Positions 1 through 10,010 of a stretch of 64,000 bases of DNA are shown one piece after another. The notes beneath the pieces were generated by a model. That model saw only the letters and a list, made by a program, of their open reading frames with translations. It made no database searches and was not told the origin of the DNA. This DNA comes from Basidiobolus meristosporus CBS 931.73. Taxonomy: Eukaryota; Basidiobolomycota; Basidiobolomycetes; Basidiobolales; Basidiobolaceae. Both the position numbers and the translations under genes were made by a program. Every line of letters begins with the position of its first letter. Within the stretch, counting starts at the first letter, position 1. The stretch lies in contig MCFE01000223.1 of NCBI GenBank assembly GCA_002104905.1, positions 59,290 through 123,289 of the forward strand, written 5' to 3'.

Positions 1-429
1 TAAAAGCAGCTGGTTTTTATCACTGCCAGGTCCTTCACTGTTACTTTGACTGGCTGCTTCTTGAGTGGTAATACACTTTTTCCTTCATAAATGTTATGCT
101 GGTGCATTTGTGTCTGCCTGCTTGCCCCTAATTGGCACTCTTCCAGCTGCCTGATGTCTCTTTGATGCTTGTCTGGAGATTTTGGCCCTGCTTGTAATGG
201 GCTCTTAAGGAAGCTGCTGGCTTTTAGCCATGGCACCCTTGTTGTTCTGCCTTTGATAGTTTCTGTTATTCTTAAGACCCTTTCTCAGCACACCAGTGCT
301 GGCCCAAAATCTATTTGCCTGTCAGAATCCAGGATAATGTTCATGGAACAAGTCAAGTGAATTCTACTTGGTGTCAGCAGTGGGGTTTGGTTGTGAATCA
401 GACAACTTTGCTTTATTTTTTGGCAGCAT
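1..429 (-). pseudogene. Accessory coiled-coil protein of CACTA-A, truncated
   Basis: This minus-strand frame starts at the ATG at 427-429 (MLPKN-type start shared with copy D). It reads into the proline/asparagine-rich N-terminus and then jumps near 380 to a segment that in copy D lies about 200 residues downstream (FGPA region). The N-terminal Ser/Thr region and the coiled coil are therefore deleted. The remainder toward position 1 matches the basic, Lys/Arg/Asp-rich repeat region. Function is unknown; see the copy C and D entries. Confidence 0.7.
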
Positions 430-468
430 ATATATGGTAGTGAGTTAAACCAAAGGGGAAATAGTGTT

Positions 469-486
469 ACATATACATGTGTATGT
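469..486. promoter_or_regulatory. Near-palindrome in the divergent promoter region, copy A
   Basis: An 18-bp imperfect palindrome centred on ACATGT lies between the divergent accessory and transposase starts. The same site occurs in copies E (2913-2930), B (22984-23001), C (36286-36303) and D (43741-43758). It is conserved better than the surrounding decayed coding sequence, which suggests a binding site controlling both genes. No binding protein can be named. Confidence 0.45.
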
Positions 487-651
487 GGTGCCACAAGTTT
501 ATTCATAATGCTTACTATGGCAGGTCATTGTTGAATCTTACATTTATGTAGGTGCAATGTCTCAAATACAAAATTGTCTTAAGTTCACATGAGTATTGAC
601 CAAAAAGTGATATAATAGCATTACATTGTTGAAGGTCAAACTGTTTGCCCC

Positions 652-2386
652 ATGGACAAGACTACTTTGACTAAATGCTGTAAGAGAAGAGAAAAAAAGA
701 CCATGTTGCTATTGTGGCAAGCCTCGCAGCCATGAAGCATGCAGACAGCATAGAAAGTATTACAAGGATCAGGGCCAGTGTTTTGCCACCCAAGTCATAT
801 TTGACCATTCATTGGTCACTACTGTACCAACATTATCTTGCTGGCCAGTTGATACTTCTATATTGGCACCTGGCCATGTTTGTCACCTTGCACAAACTGA
901 TTCAGGTGAGTTTGTTACACCATAGGCTTGCCTCAGCCTTCTGAATATGATATGCAGAGTGATAGCTCTGACAAAGAAGGTTCACTGATGGATTGTGAGC
1001 CTATCTTCCTTAACAACTGTGCCACATATGAGCCTGGTCAAATCCCTATATGCAATGAGAGAACACCTGTTGAAACAAATGCCAAGGATACTTTATGGAG
1101 CCAAGTGAGCCCAGTAATCCATCTACTGGTGAATGATGTAATGTTCTGGCTAGAGAAGTGGCATGTTTCCACTAATATCAGTAATGGGGGCTTTGAGGAT
1201 TAATTACTACTTCTTGCCACAATCATACCAGGATGTAACTTACCATCTACATGGTACAAGCGGACAACTGTCATGCAGATGGCAACATACAATCCAGAGA
1301 CAGTCCTGATTCCAGCATGTGTTAACAGTTGCATGGCATTCATATCTGCAAATGCTACCATTGCAATGTGTCCAAATTGTCAGGAATCCATCACCATTGA
1401 GGGAAAACATTGTTCACACTCCGGATATATTCCAGTCATACTCTGTTTGAGGAAGCTCATGCAATCCAACAAATATTGCAAAGCTATACAGTACTGCACT
1501 CAGTATCAATCAAGCACAAACACATCCATTATATTTGATGGCAAACATTATAGACAGCTAAGAAGCAAGGGCTACGTTGAAGGTATGTATGACCATGCCT
1601 TTGCTTTAGCACTTGATGGATCCTCACTAAACAAGTACTCTACCAGCAAATCCTTCTGGCCACTGATTCTCATCAATCTGAATCTGCCACCCATCTTATG
1701 GTATCAAAGCAGTAATCTGATGGTAGTCTCACTGGTATCTGGGCCTATATCACCGTCCAACATGGATAGCTACCTGCATCCATTGCTGCATGAATTTTGT
1801 ATGCTTTCCAGTGGGATAATGGTAAATGGCTGTCATGTAAAAGCGCATATTAGTATCTGCATTGGAGATTCCCCAGCCATCAGCAAAATAGCAGGCTTTT
1901 TTGGGCACAATGGATGGCATTGCTGTCAAAGGTGTGAGATCCAGGGGATTTACTCCATAACCCACACACATTATTATTACCCAAACACCAGCACTAAGAG
2001 CATCATCTCTCTACAGAGAGAATGTACAGAAGTAAGCATGCAATTGCATCAAAGTTGGTAAGCTTTAAGCCTTTGGCCAGAGTATGGAATCAATTGTAAA
2101 CTGGAGATACTTAAGATAGAGGGAATCTGTTGGAGCAAAAGCTTTCCACTGGGAGAAATGCATTTGCTTTTCAACAATATCCCTACACTGATGACCAAGT
2201 TGTACATGGGGCACTTCAAGCTAAATGAGCCCTTTGAGATACCAGAGAAATTTGAAAGAATTGACAAGATATCAAAGAGTATCCACTACCCTAAGTACTT
2301 CTCACAGGCTTCAATTTATATTCATATGCATATGCAACAATACAAATGCAAAGACAGGATGAACAAGATATATCTGTAACAATACT
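652..2386 (+). pseudogene. Tnp2-like CACTA transposase, copy A, broken
   Basis: The gene would act in the nucleus, cutting the element at its ends. The start ATG at 652 matches the MDKTT start of copies B-E. A Cys/His cluster (CYCGKP..H..CRQH type) follows, but a 1-nt insertion near 699 shifts it out of frame. A second shift lies near 930, and a TAA at 1201 splits the next segment. The longest open stretch, 1273-2061 (262 aa), holds the Tnp2 core: CPNC cysteines, the FDGKHY motif, ALALDG, WPLILINLNLPP, then SGPISPSNMDSYLHPLL and a GHNGWHCCQRC cysteine patch. Another stop lies near 2058. The last third, present in copies C and D, is deleted. Similarity to pfam Tnp2 is by recognition of these motifs only. 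Confidence 0.8.
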
Positions 2387-2598
2387 ATGCAAATATTGTT
2401 ATAGCACCAATAAAATACTGTCAAGTTTTATCCCTTTATTTGGCAGTAAAATTAGCAAAACACCGTTGTGATCTTGTCATAAAATTGTTGGGTGGGTCAT
2501 TAATCCCAAGCTGCTGTTACTATGACAGTCTCTGAGCAGGATCTTGACAGCTGATCTGGATTGGATCTACCCGCAGGACCAAATTATTTTTCATAGGG

Positions 2599-2747
2599 AA
2601 TATGACTTGTGTGGCAAAACACTGGTGGTGATCCTTGTAATACTTCCTATGCTGTCTGCATGATGCATGGCTGAGAGGCTTGCTACAATAGCAACATGGT
2701 CTTTTTTCTCTTCTGTAATGGTGTTGAATCAAAGTAGTCTTGTCCAT
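2599..2747 (-). pseudogene. CACTA-E transposase N-terminus
   Basis: MDKTT start followed by a basic stretch and a CCYC..H..CRQHRKYYKDHHQC cysteine/histidine cluster, which is probably a zinc-binding DNA-contact region. It ends at QVIF, where the terminus of CACTA-A begins. The rest of the gene would lie to the left of copy A, outside the window. This is the cleanest reading of the N-terminal cluster in the window besides copy B. Confidence 0.7.
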
Positions 2748-2912
2748 GGGGCAAACAGTTTGACCTTCAACAACATAATGCTATTATAGCACTTTTTGGT
2801 CAATACTTATGTGAATTTAAGACAGTTGTGTATTTGAGACATTTCACCTACATGAATGTAAGATTCAGTAAAGACCTGCCATTGTACACATTATAACTAA
2901 AGTTATGGCACC

Positions 2913-2930
2913 ACATACACATGTATATGT
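2913..2930. promoter_or_regulatory. Near-palindrome in the divergent promoter region, copy E
   Basis: Same 18-bp ACATGT-centred site as in copy A, here between the E transposase start (2747, minus) and the accessory start (2970, plus). Confidence 0.45.
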
Positions 2931-3035
2931 GACACTATCTCCCCTTTAATTTGACTCACTTCCATATATATGCTGCCAAAAAGTGAAGCAAAGCTGTTAG
3001 GTATCCAACCAAACCCCACTGTTGACACCACTCAG

Positions 3036-6000
3036 CTAAATGTTCGTACCAACCAGTCCAAATTTTGACCTGAGATATTCAAGCTTCTCACCAGCTAATA
3101 GTTTAGAAAATATGTCTGCAATCATTTCATCCAAAGGACAGTAAACTAAGCTAACTAAGCTATTCTCTATAGCTTCACATATGAAGTGATGTCTAATATC
3201 TATGTGCTTAGTTCTAGCATGGAAAGTTGGATTTCTTCCTAACTGTAGATCTTTGATTATCTTGAAATAAAGTAATAGGCATTTTTTAACATAGGCCTAA
3301 ATCTGTAATAAGCTTACTTAGCCACATTGCTTCTTTTGTAGCTTCACAGGCAGCGATATACTCTGCCACTGTGGTAGAAAGTGCTACAGTTGGTTGCTTT
3401 CTTGAGTTCCATGAAATTGCTCCTTGACAGTAAAGAAAGTTGAATCCTGTGGTGGATCTTCTGTCTTTTAAATTTTGTCCCCAATCTGCATCAGAGTATC
3501 CCACAAGATCCTGTTCTGAATCCTTATAAGTGTATCTTAAGCAGATATCAGCAGTGCCTTTTAGGTATCTAAAAATCCGCTTAACTGCTGCAATATGATC
3601 AGATCCATAGTTCTGATTAAGTTAGCTGACAACTCCCACTGAATATGAGATATCTGGATGTGTTCCAAGCATAATATACTTCAGACTGTTGATCATACAT
3701 TGATAAGGAAAGTCAGCGCTTTCAGATGGCACCAAGCTCTCTTGATTTGGTTGAGTTTTGACCAAGTTAAGGTTTGTCTCCATTGGGGCAGCTACTGGTT
3801 TACAGTCTTCCATTTTGTACTTCTTTAGTATATCTTAAATATACTTGGACTGGCTTAGGGTAATAGTCTGGGTATTTCTATCTATAGAGAACTTAATCCA
3901 CAAGTAGTAACTGAGTCCTCCTAGATCCAACATCTTGAACTCCTTAGATAGGCTGGATTTAGTCTCTTTCAATGTTTCTATATTATTGGCAGCTATAATA
4001 AGATCATCTACCTACAGAGCTAATAGAACTGGATTTGCTCTATCTGGCTTATAGTATATACTATAGTCAGCATTACTCCTTTTGAAACTCAGAGATTCCA
4101 AATAAGAATCTATCTTGTAATTCCAGGCACTTGGTGATTGTTTGAGATCATATAGAGACTTTTTAGGCTTGCAGACCAAATAGGGGCTATCTTGGTCAAT
4201 AAACCCATCAGGCTGGTCCATATGCACATCCACATCAGGTTCTTCATTCAAAAATGCAGTTTTTGAATCCATTTGATGAATAAAAAACTTATATTTGGCT
4301 GCAATAGCCAATATTAATCTGATGTAATTAAACTTGGCCACCGGTGCAAAGGTCTCAGTATAGTCAAGTCCTTTTGTTTGAGAGTATCCTTTGGCCACAA
4401 GTCTTGCTTTGTATCTTCAATTGTACCATCAGCCTTGTATTTTGTCTTGAAGACCTATTTGAATCCAATCAATTTTTGGTTGATTGGTAATTTGGCTAAG
4501 CTCAAAGTTTGATTTTCCATCAGGGCCAGATATTCCTCAGTCATTGCAGATCTCCAAAACCTTTTCTGAGGGCTACTTAAGGCCTCTTTTACAGTCTGCG
4601 GCTCATCAATATGGACTGAATAGGCATTGGCTAAGTTTGTACCCTCATTGATATAGTAATTTGGGCTATTTATTTTCCAATTGGATCTCTGGAGATTTGA
4701 TACTGAAATAATCACTTCTGGGATATTTCTAGTCACTGATTCTGGCTGAACCACAGTTGTAGAGTCCTCTGGAGTGAAAAGTTCTCATTGTTTTGCTCTG
4801 ATTGAATTCTGACAATTGATGGACTTGAGATCAGATTTTTGTCATCATCTGATGTCATTTTGTGTGAAAATCTTGAATTTTCATCTAACAACTCATCTCT
4901 GGACTTGAATAGCTTCTTTGCTTTGGTATTGTAGAGTCTGTATGCTCAACTCTCATTGTAGTAATCCAAAATATACATTATAAACTTTTTGGCTGCATTT
5001 TTGACTGGTTTCTGAGCAGTTTCTTGACATATGCTGTATACCCAATTATTCTTATATGTTCTGCACTTAGTCTGTATCCATACCATGCTTCAAATGAAGT
5101 AGAATCACAAAGTATTCTGTTATAACTCCTACTCTTACAGTATATTACGGTAGCAACTGATTCCGCCCAAAAATCAAAGGATTATTTTTGATCATGAATC
5201 ATAGATCTTGCCATATCAATTATTGATATGTTAGCATGTTCTGCTACTCCATTTTGCTGTGGGGAGTATGGTACAGTACTCTCTTGCTTTATCCCATGAA
5301 TTTTGCAGAAGTGAATGAAGAGTTTTGAGGTATATTCTCCACCATTGTCAGAACATATTTTCTTGACTTTTTCACCAGTTTCTCTCTCCACCATGGCTTT
5401 AAACTCTCTGAACCTAGACAGAGCTTCTTTCTTTCTCTCCATGAAGTAGACCCATGTGTATCTTGTATAATCATCAATAAAGGGACTAAATACTTCTTCC
5501 TGCCTAAAGATAAATTTTGCATTGGTCCACACAGATCTGAGTGAATTAGATCTAATTTCTTCTTAGTCTTGATTAACACAGAGCTCTTGAATGATTTTCT
5601 GGCTTGTTTGCCATATATGCAGGCTTTGCGGTGCTCCAAACTAGCTGGGGGATCAATTTTAACTCCAGAAATTAGGTGATCTTTAATCAATTTGCACAAA
5701 TAATCAAAATTGATGTGTCCAAATCTACTGTGGCAAAGCATTAGTGTTTCTTATTTTAAGTTGCTTATATTGGCTTCCAACTATGCTGGACTATAAGTCA
5801 ACTTATATAGATTCTGATCTCTGATAACCAAAGCAATATGGGCACCATTTTGATAAGGGATCTTGTATCCAGAATTGTCAAAGCTGAAACTGAGTCCTTC
5901 TGCTGTGGCCTTGCTTACAGATAGTAGGTTCTTGGCTATTTCTGGTATGTAGGGTTCCTCTTTAAAGGTCAGTGTATAGCTTCCTTCACTGATTCTTTGG

Positions 6001-6974
6001 TTTACTTGGATAGTTCCTTTTCCCACTGCATCAAGTGTTCTATTGTCACCCATGAAAACCTTCTTAATTGGAATATCTTGATGTTGGGTAAAAAGTTCTT
6101 TTTGGTGTGTAAAGAGTTAAGATGCTCCGGAGTCAATATACCACATCTCAAAATCCTTGTTTGTGGCCATATTTAGTGCAGATATGAAGAGTCTATCCTC
6201 AGTTGAGGCAGCATTTCCATACTCGGGCTTCTTTTGCTGATTATCTCACTTTTTGAGACACTGGTCTGATGTGTGTCCTTTCCTTTTGCAGTAGTTACAA
6301 AACAGGTTGCTGTTGCCTTTGTAGGGTGTTGGGTACCTCCTTTGCTGGTTATCATTGCTTATTAAAGCATTTTCTTCTTGCTTCTTATTGGTGCTTGATT
6401 TTCTTAATTCTTGTACCAAGAGCCTTCCATATACATAGTTTAAGGCATAATCTTCAGTTCTGGACTCCAAGGCTAATACAAGGCCCTGAAGTCCGTCTGT
6501 CAGGCTATTCAAGATGGTAACTATCACATCCTCATCAGTAGTTGGTATGCCCACAGATTCCATTTTATCTACCACCAGGCTAATTCTGTTAATTAGAATT
6601 TTCATTTCTTCTCCTGGCAGTATCTGTGTAGTAAAGAATTTTTGTCTCAGATACATTTTCTTAGCAGCTGAACATGACTGGTAGTTGTCTTCTAATGTCT
6701 TCTGGGCATTCTTGACTGTTTTTGCTCTTGAGCATTGAATTAGCAATTTGTCTTTAACATTGAGGCAATTGCAGTTAAAGGAGCCTTGTTATTTCTTCTG
6801 GTACTTTAAGGCTTCCTCTCCCACACTTTTAGGTATGCATTTTTCTCCCATGACTATATCCCAAAGGCCTCTTACTTATAGCAGCATCTTCATCTTCACC
6901 TTCCACACTTGATAGTTAGATCCATCCAGCTTTTCAGCAGAGGGAAGAATTCCAGTAATAGCAGTGGTAGATAT
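3036..6974 (-). pseudogene. Copia-I gag-pol, element F, broken
   Basis: Retrotransposon polyprotein remnant colinear with copia-1 (47353-51296). In order on the minus strand: gag with a CNYCKRKGHTSDQC zinc knuckle near 6290, protease region near 6100 (the DSG site lies in broken frame), pre-integrase and integrase (HSDLCGP, CSDNGGE, NGVAEH), then RT and RNase H. The gag start codon is ATA instead of ATG (6972-6974). A TAA follows HDQK in the integrase near 5190, and many other stops and shifts split the frame. The RT segment at 4012-4398 still reads FAPVAKFN and [10 protein letters not shown]. No full product can be made. Confidence 0.85.
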
Positions 6975-7005
6975 TACAGAGAGTGACAGCTTGGAGCTCA
7001 TAACC

Positions 7006-7355
7006 TGCTGTAAGAGTCTTGGAGATATTGGAAGTGATTTGGGAGGACAAGTAGACTATGTGGTTTTTACTTAATGATATATTGAATGTAAAAGTAGTTT
7101 TTATACTTTGACATGGTCTTAGCATTACAAACACGTAGGATAGGTTAAGGAAGGTCCCAAGATCATGTGTGTGAGGTTTGGGGCTGTTTGGACAACGTTG
7201 AGAATTTTCATGTTCTGGGTACCGAGTATTTTGGTGAAAATATTCTAAGTAAATTCCAACAAGGAATTTGGTCAGTATTCTCTAGGATTTGAACATAATG
7301 ATCTAAGTGACTAAGTTAGGTGAATATTTAGGTGGAAATATGAATTTTTACAACA
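7006..7355 (-). repeat. 5' LTR of copia-I element F
   Basis: A 350-bp LTR with TG...CA ends. It matches the LTRs of copia-1 along its whole length, including a TATA-like box. On the right it is flanked by CACTA-E accessory sequence. Confidence 0.85.
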
Positions 7356-8270
7356 GAAAGCTCCATACAAGCATCAATGAGATGTCAGGTAGCTGGAGAG
7401 TGCTAGCACAAGCAGGCAAACTCAGATGCACCAGCACAATATTTATCAAGGAAAAAGAGTAGTACCACTCAAGAAGCACTCAGACAAAGTAGCAGTGAAG
7501 GACCTGGCAGTGATAAAAAGCCAGCAGCCTTTACAGGAGCCTGCCACAACTACAGTTGAGAGCTCAAAACAAGTAGAAAAGAAACATCAGGTTGCCAGGA
7601 GAGTGTCAGCAAGGGATAAGCATGCCAAAACAGATGCCTCAGAGCAGAATATATCAGGGAGAAAACGTAGTTCATTACAAGAGGTACTCATACATAGTAG
7701 CAGTGAGAGACCTGGCAGTGATAAAGGAAAAGGTAAAGGGAAAATGTCTACCCAAGCCTGAGACAGGGAGGCTGCAAAAGAAACTGCAGTTTTTGCCAAT
7801 TAATGCTGCAAGCCAGGAACAGACTGGATCCCATCATAGCCAAGAACAGTTACCAACAAGAAAACAGCTGTTTTCAGAAGAGCTGGAAGTGCAGCCAGTT
7901 GAGCTACACTCCAGCAAGGTAGATGAGTTTGCAGAAAGAGGCAATTTATATACCGCAGCCTCCACCCTCCATTGTTGACCCAGTGGAGATCCCACTGACA
8001 GACAAGGCTACAATGTCAAGAACTCAAAAGACTTTCACAATGCCTTCAGTGGAATTTTGGAACGTTAATACAATTTAAAGGTGCTAGGCCTTGCAGTGCT
8101 GGCTGAAGAGCTGAACATATTGGAACCAGAGAATGAACAGTAGCATAAAGCCATTGGGTTCCCACAAAAGTTTTGGAACTAGAGTATTACAGCAGTAATA
8201 CATATCAAATGGTGGATTATAATGGAGTCACATATTGAGTGTGGGGTTGGGCTTAATCTTGGTGCAGGGT
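7356..8270 (+). pseudogene. CACTA-E accessory protein, C-terminal half
   Basis: The fragment contains two tandem copies (starting near 7389 and 7590, about 201 bp apart) of a basic Ser/Asp/Lys-rich unit of the form VAGRV..RDK....LSRK.SS..QEALRQSSS..PGSDK. A VYPSLRQGG, FLPIN and VELHSSKVDEFAE region follows, with a frameshift near 7740. Further on is the SVEFWN and C-terminal segment, with stops. It has the low-complexity, charged composition of a nuclear DNA-associated protein, but no known domain is recognised. Confidence 0.6.
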
Positions 8271-8655
8271 ATAGAGACTTGTATAGGTCAATACAATTAG
8301 CAATTGAAGTACAACTGAAGTTTCAACAGAGATAAATCAATTTGTATGCATGAAAAGTAAGAGAAACAGTTGAGTCAGAATGTAAGAAGTGTGAAAAAGA
8401 GGCAATGGCCAATCAATGCACACAAACATAGGAAGTGATAGAGTGTCCAGGATCAGAGAGTGAGTGCATTGGCAGGAAACCAATCAAAAGCCACTAACAC
8501 ATTGTTGTGATGAAACATTTTGACTAAGTTTTTTGGGAAATCTGGGGTGCAACAGTCTCTGGACAGTGTCCTGACAGGATCAGTACCTCTAAGTCACCGG
8601 ACTTTAGCTTTGTGACAGCCTTTTGACAGGATCATTACAATAATTTCTCATAGGG
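7356..8655 (+). mobile_element. CACTA copy E, right part and terminus
   Basis: Continuation of copy E after copia-I F: the C-terminal half of the accessory gene, then a non-coding subterminal region and a terminus ending CTCATAGGG at 8655. Two direct copies of TGACAGGATCA lie within about 95 bp of the end (near 8570 and 8630). The terminus abuts a copia-I LTR interrupted mid-sequence (8656), so copy E inserted into that LTR. Confidence 0.8.
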
Positions 8656-9190
8656 GGTCCCACAAACATGTGTGCAAAGTTTGGGGCTGTTTGGACAACT
8701 TTGAGAATTTTCATGTTCTGGGTACCTGATATTTTAGTGAAAATATTGTAAGTAAATCCCAACAGGGAGCTTGGTCAGTATTCCCTAGGATTTAAGGTAC
8801 TGATCTAAGTGACTAAGTTGGGTGAATATTCAGGTGGAATTACAAACTTACTACACTGCCACTCAACTAAATGTTTCTACTGACTAGTCCTAAGTTTGAC
8901 CTAAGATATTTATACTTGTTTCTAGCTAATGGTTTGGTGAATTTGTCTGCAATCATTTCATCTGCATGACAGTAAGCAAAATTAAGCTAGTAATTCTTCA
9001 TAGCTTTACATATGAAATGATGTCTAATATCTATGTGCTTGGTTCTAGCATGACAAGGCAAATTTCTACCTAATTGAATACATCCTTGAATATCTTGAAA
9101 TAAAATAATAGGTGGTTTTTGACGTAGGTCTAAATCCATAAAAGCTTCCTTAACCACATTTCTTCTTTTGTAGCTTCACAGGCTGCCATA
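8656..9190 (-). mobile_element. Copia-I fragment (LTR part plus pol 3' end)
   Basis: 8656-8855 is the outer part of a copia-I LTR (minus strand), cut by CACTA-E. 8856-9190 encodes the last 110 or so codons of RNase H/pol, matching the copia-1 region TKHIDIRHHF...IADIFTKPLA but decayed. It is broken at 9190 by the start of the gypsy-B LTR. Confidence 0.75.
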
Positions 9191-9570
9191 TGTGAGTACC
9201 AAATGTAGGACCCACTCTTTGCCCAAGGGTCCTCCCTAGAGTCCTACTCAAAGTCCCCCAGCATCCTCCCTATGATTCCCCCATGCATTCACCCTCCTAT
9301 TGCTGCCCTTATCTAGTTAGAACACTTGCCATAACAGAAAGATGTTCACACCCCTATTTTACAACACATTGTCTATTATCTAAGCCCCCCAAGTGATATA
9401 TATGTTTCCAACTGAACCATGTGAGGAAACAACAAGAAGAAGACTTGGACGGAATAAACACCAGTCTTTATTGCCTTCCTACCTTCTATCAGAAGCTATT
9501 TTGAGCCAAGTGGTACTGACTTGACCTACAAGCTCTCCCACTCACCAAGTACAGTCAGTAACAACCCCCA
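9191..9570 (+). repeat. 5' LTR of gypsy-B
   Basis: A TG-starting repeat-like segment ending CCCCCA. It is followed by TAT and then TTGGTGCTGTCTCTGTGG, a TGG-beginning primer-binding site for a tRNA 3' end. The spacing and the TAT spacer match gypsy-A (LTR, TAT, TTGGCACCC). An AATAAA lies near 9451. The LTR is unrelated in sequence to the 1,071-bp gypsy-A LTR. With no second copy in the window, the ends are inferred. Confidence 0.55.
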
Positions 9571-9593
9571 TATTTGGTGCTGTCTCTGTGGAA

Positions 9594-10010
9594 ATGAGCA
9601 TAAATGAGGTATTGACTACTACAATCAAACTAAAAACATACAAGGGAAAGAGAGAGAAGGCCCTTGAGTGGTTTGATAAGTTTGAGAGAGTTGCTGTTGA
9701 TGCAGGTTGGGACACCAATAAGAAACTAATGGAATTTGCAAGACATATGGAAGAGTCAGCATGGTGATGGCATTATGGGTTGGGAGACATAGTTAAAGAC
9801 AACTGGGATGCACTAGAAGAAGCCTACAAGACATGCTTTCAATATGCTGAAGGATACCACTATGAAGCCCTTCTACTGTCCCCACAGAAGAAAAGCAGTG
9901 AGAACTATGAAGCCTACACTGAACTGTTTCTCCAACAGTTCAAATTCTCCTAAAGGACAAAATTGCAAACAACAGCTCATGAGGTATTACATCATGGGCT
10001 TAGACAACAA
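9594..10010 (+). pseudogene. Gypsy-B gag fragment
   Basis: ATG at 9594 opens a gag-like frame (LKTYKGKREKALEWFDKFER, then DNWDALEEAYKTCF and YEAYTELFLQQF). This is the general pattern of Ty3/gypsy capsid proteins: a Trp-containing N-terminal helix and an ELF..QF helix. It is broken by a TGA near 9766 and a TAA near 9955. From about 10011 the frame continues into gypsy-A RT sequence, so the gypsy-B zinc knuckle, protease and pol are absent. Confidence 0.55.

Larger units (their letters stand above)
1..2598 (+). mobile_element. CACTA-like DNA transposon copy A (left end outside the window)
   Basis: The right terminus ends TTTTTCATAGGG at 2598, the reverse complement of the CCCTATGAAAA terminus seen in the complete copy C. 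Inside are the start of the accessory gene (minus strand, 1-429), a divergent spacer, and the transposase (plus strand, from 652). The copy carries deletions in both genes: about 600 bp of the accessory gene near 380, and the transposase C-terminal third near 2385. It abuts CACTA-E transposase sequence directly at 2599, so A appears to have jumped into E. The superfamily is assigned from the Tnp2-like core and the CCCTA terminus, which fits the CMCWR consensus of CACTA elements. Confidence 0.8.
2599..3027 (-). mobile_element. CACTA copy E, left part
   Basis: This holds the first 50 or so codons of the transposase on the minus strand (start near 2747, cut off by copy A at 2598), the divergent spacer with its palindrome, and the accessory-gene start on the plus strand (ATG 2970-2972). 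It is interrupted at about 3027 by copia-I element F and resumes at 7356. The accessory segment between these two points (roughly 280 codons) is missing, so the copia insertion is accompanied by a deletion. Confidence 0.75.
3028..7355 (-). mobile_element. Copia-I element F, lacking its 3' LTR
   Basis: A Ty1/copia element on the minus strand with a 5' LTR at 7006-7355 and an internal region down to the pol stop at 3036-3038. Where the 3' LTR should follow, the sequence passes straight into CACTA-E near 3027, so the LTR has been lost. The element lies inside the accessory gene of CACTA-E. The initiator-tRNA-type primer site is retained next to the LTR (reads GGTTATGAGC on the minus strand). Confidence 0.85.

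Noticed and set aside
7426-7978. Two overlapping small host genes
   Set aside because: They are two frames of one CACTA accessory gene split by a frameshift.
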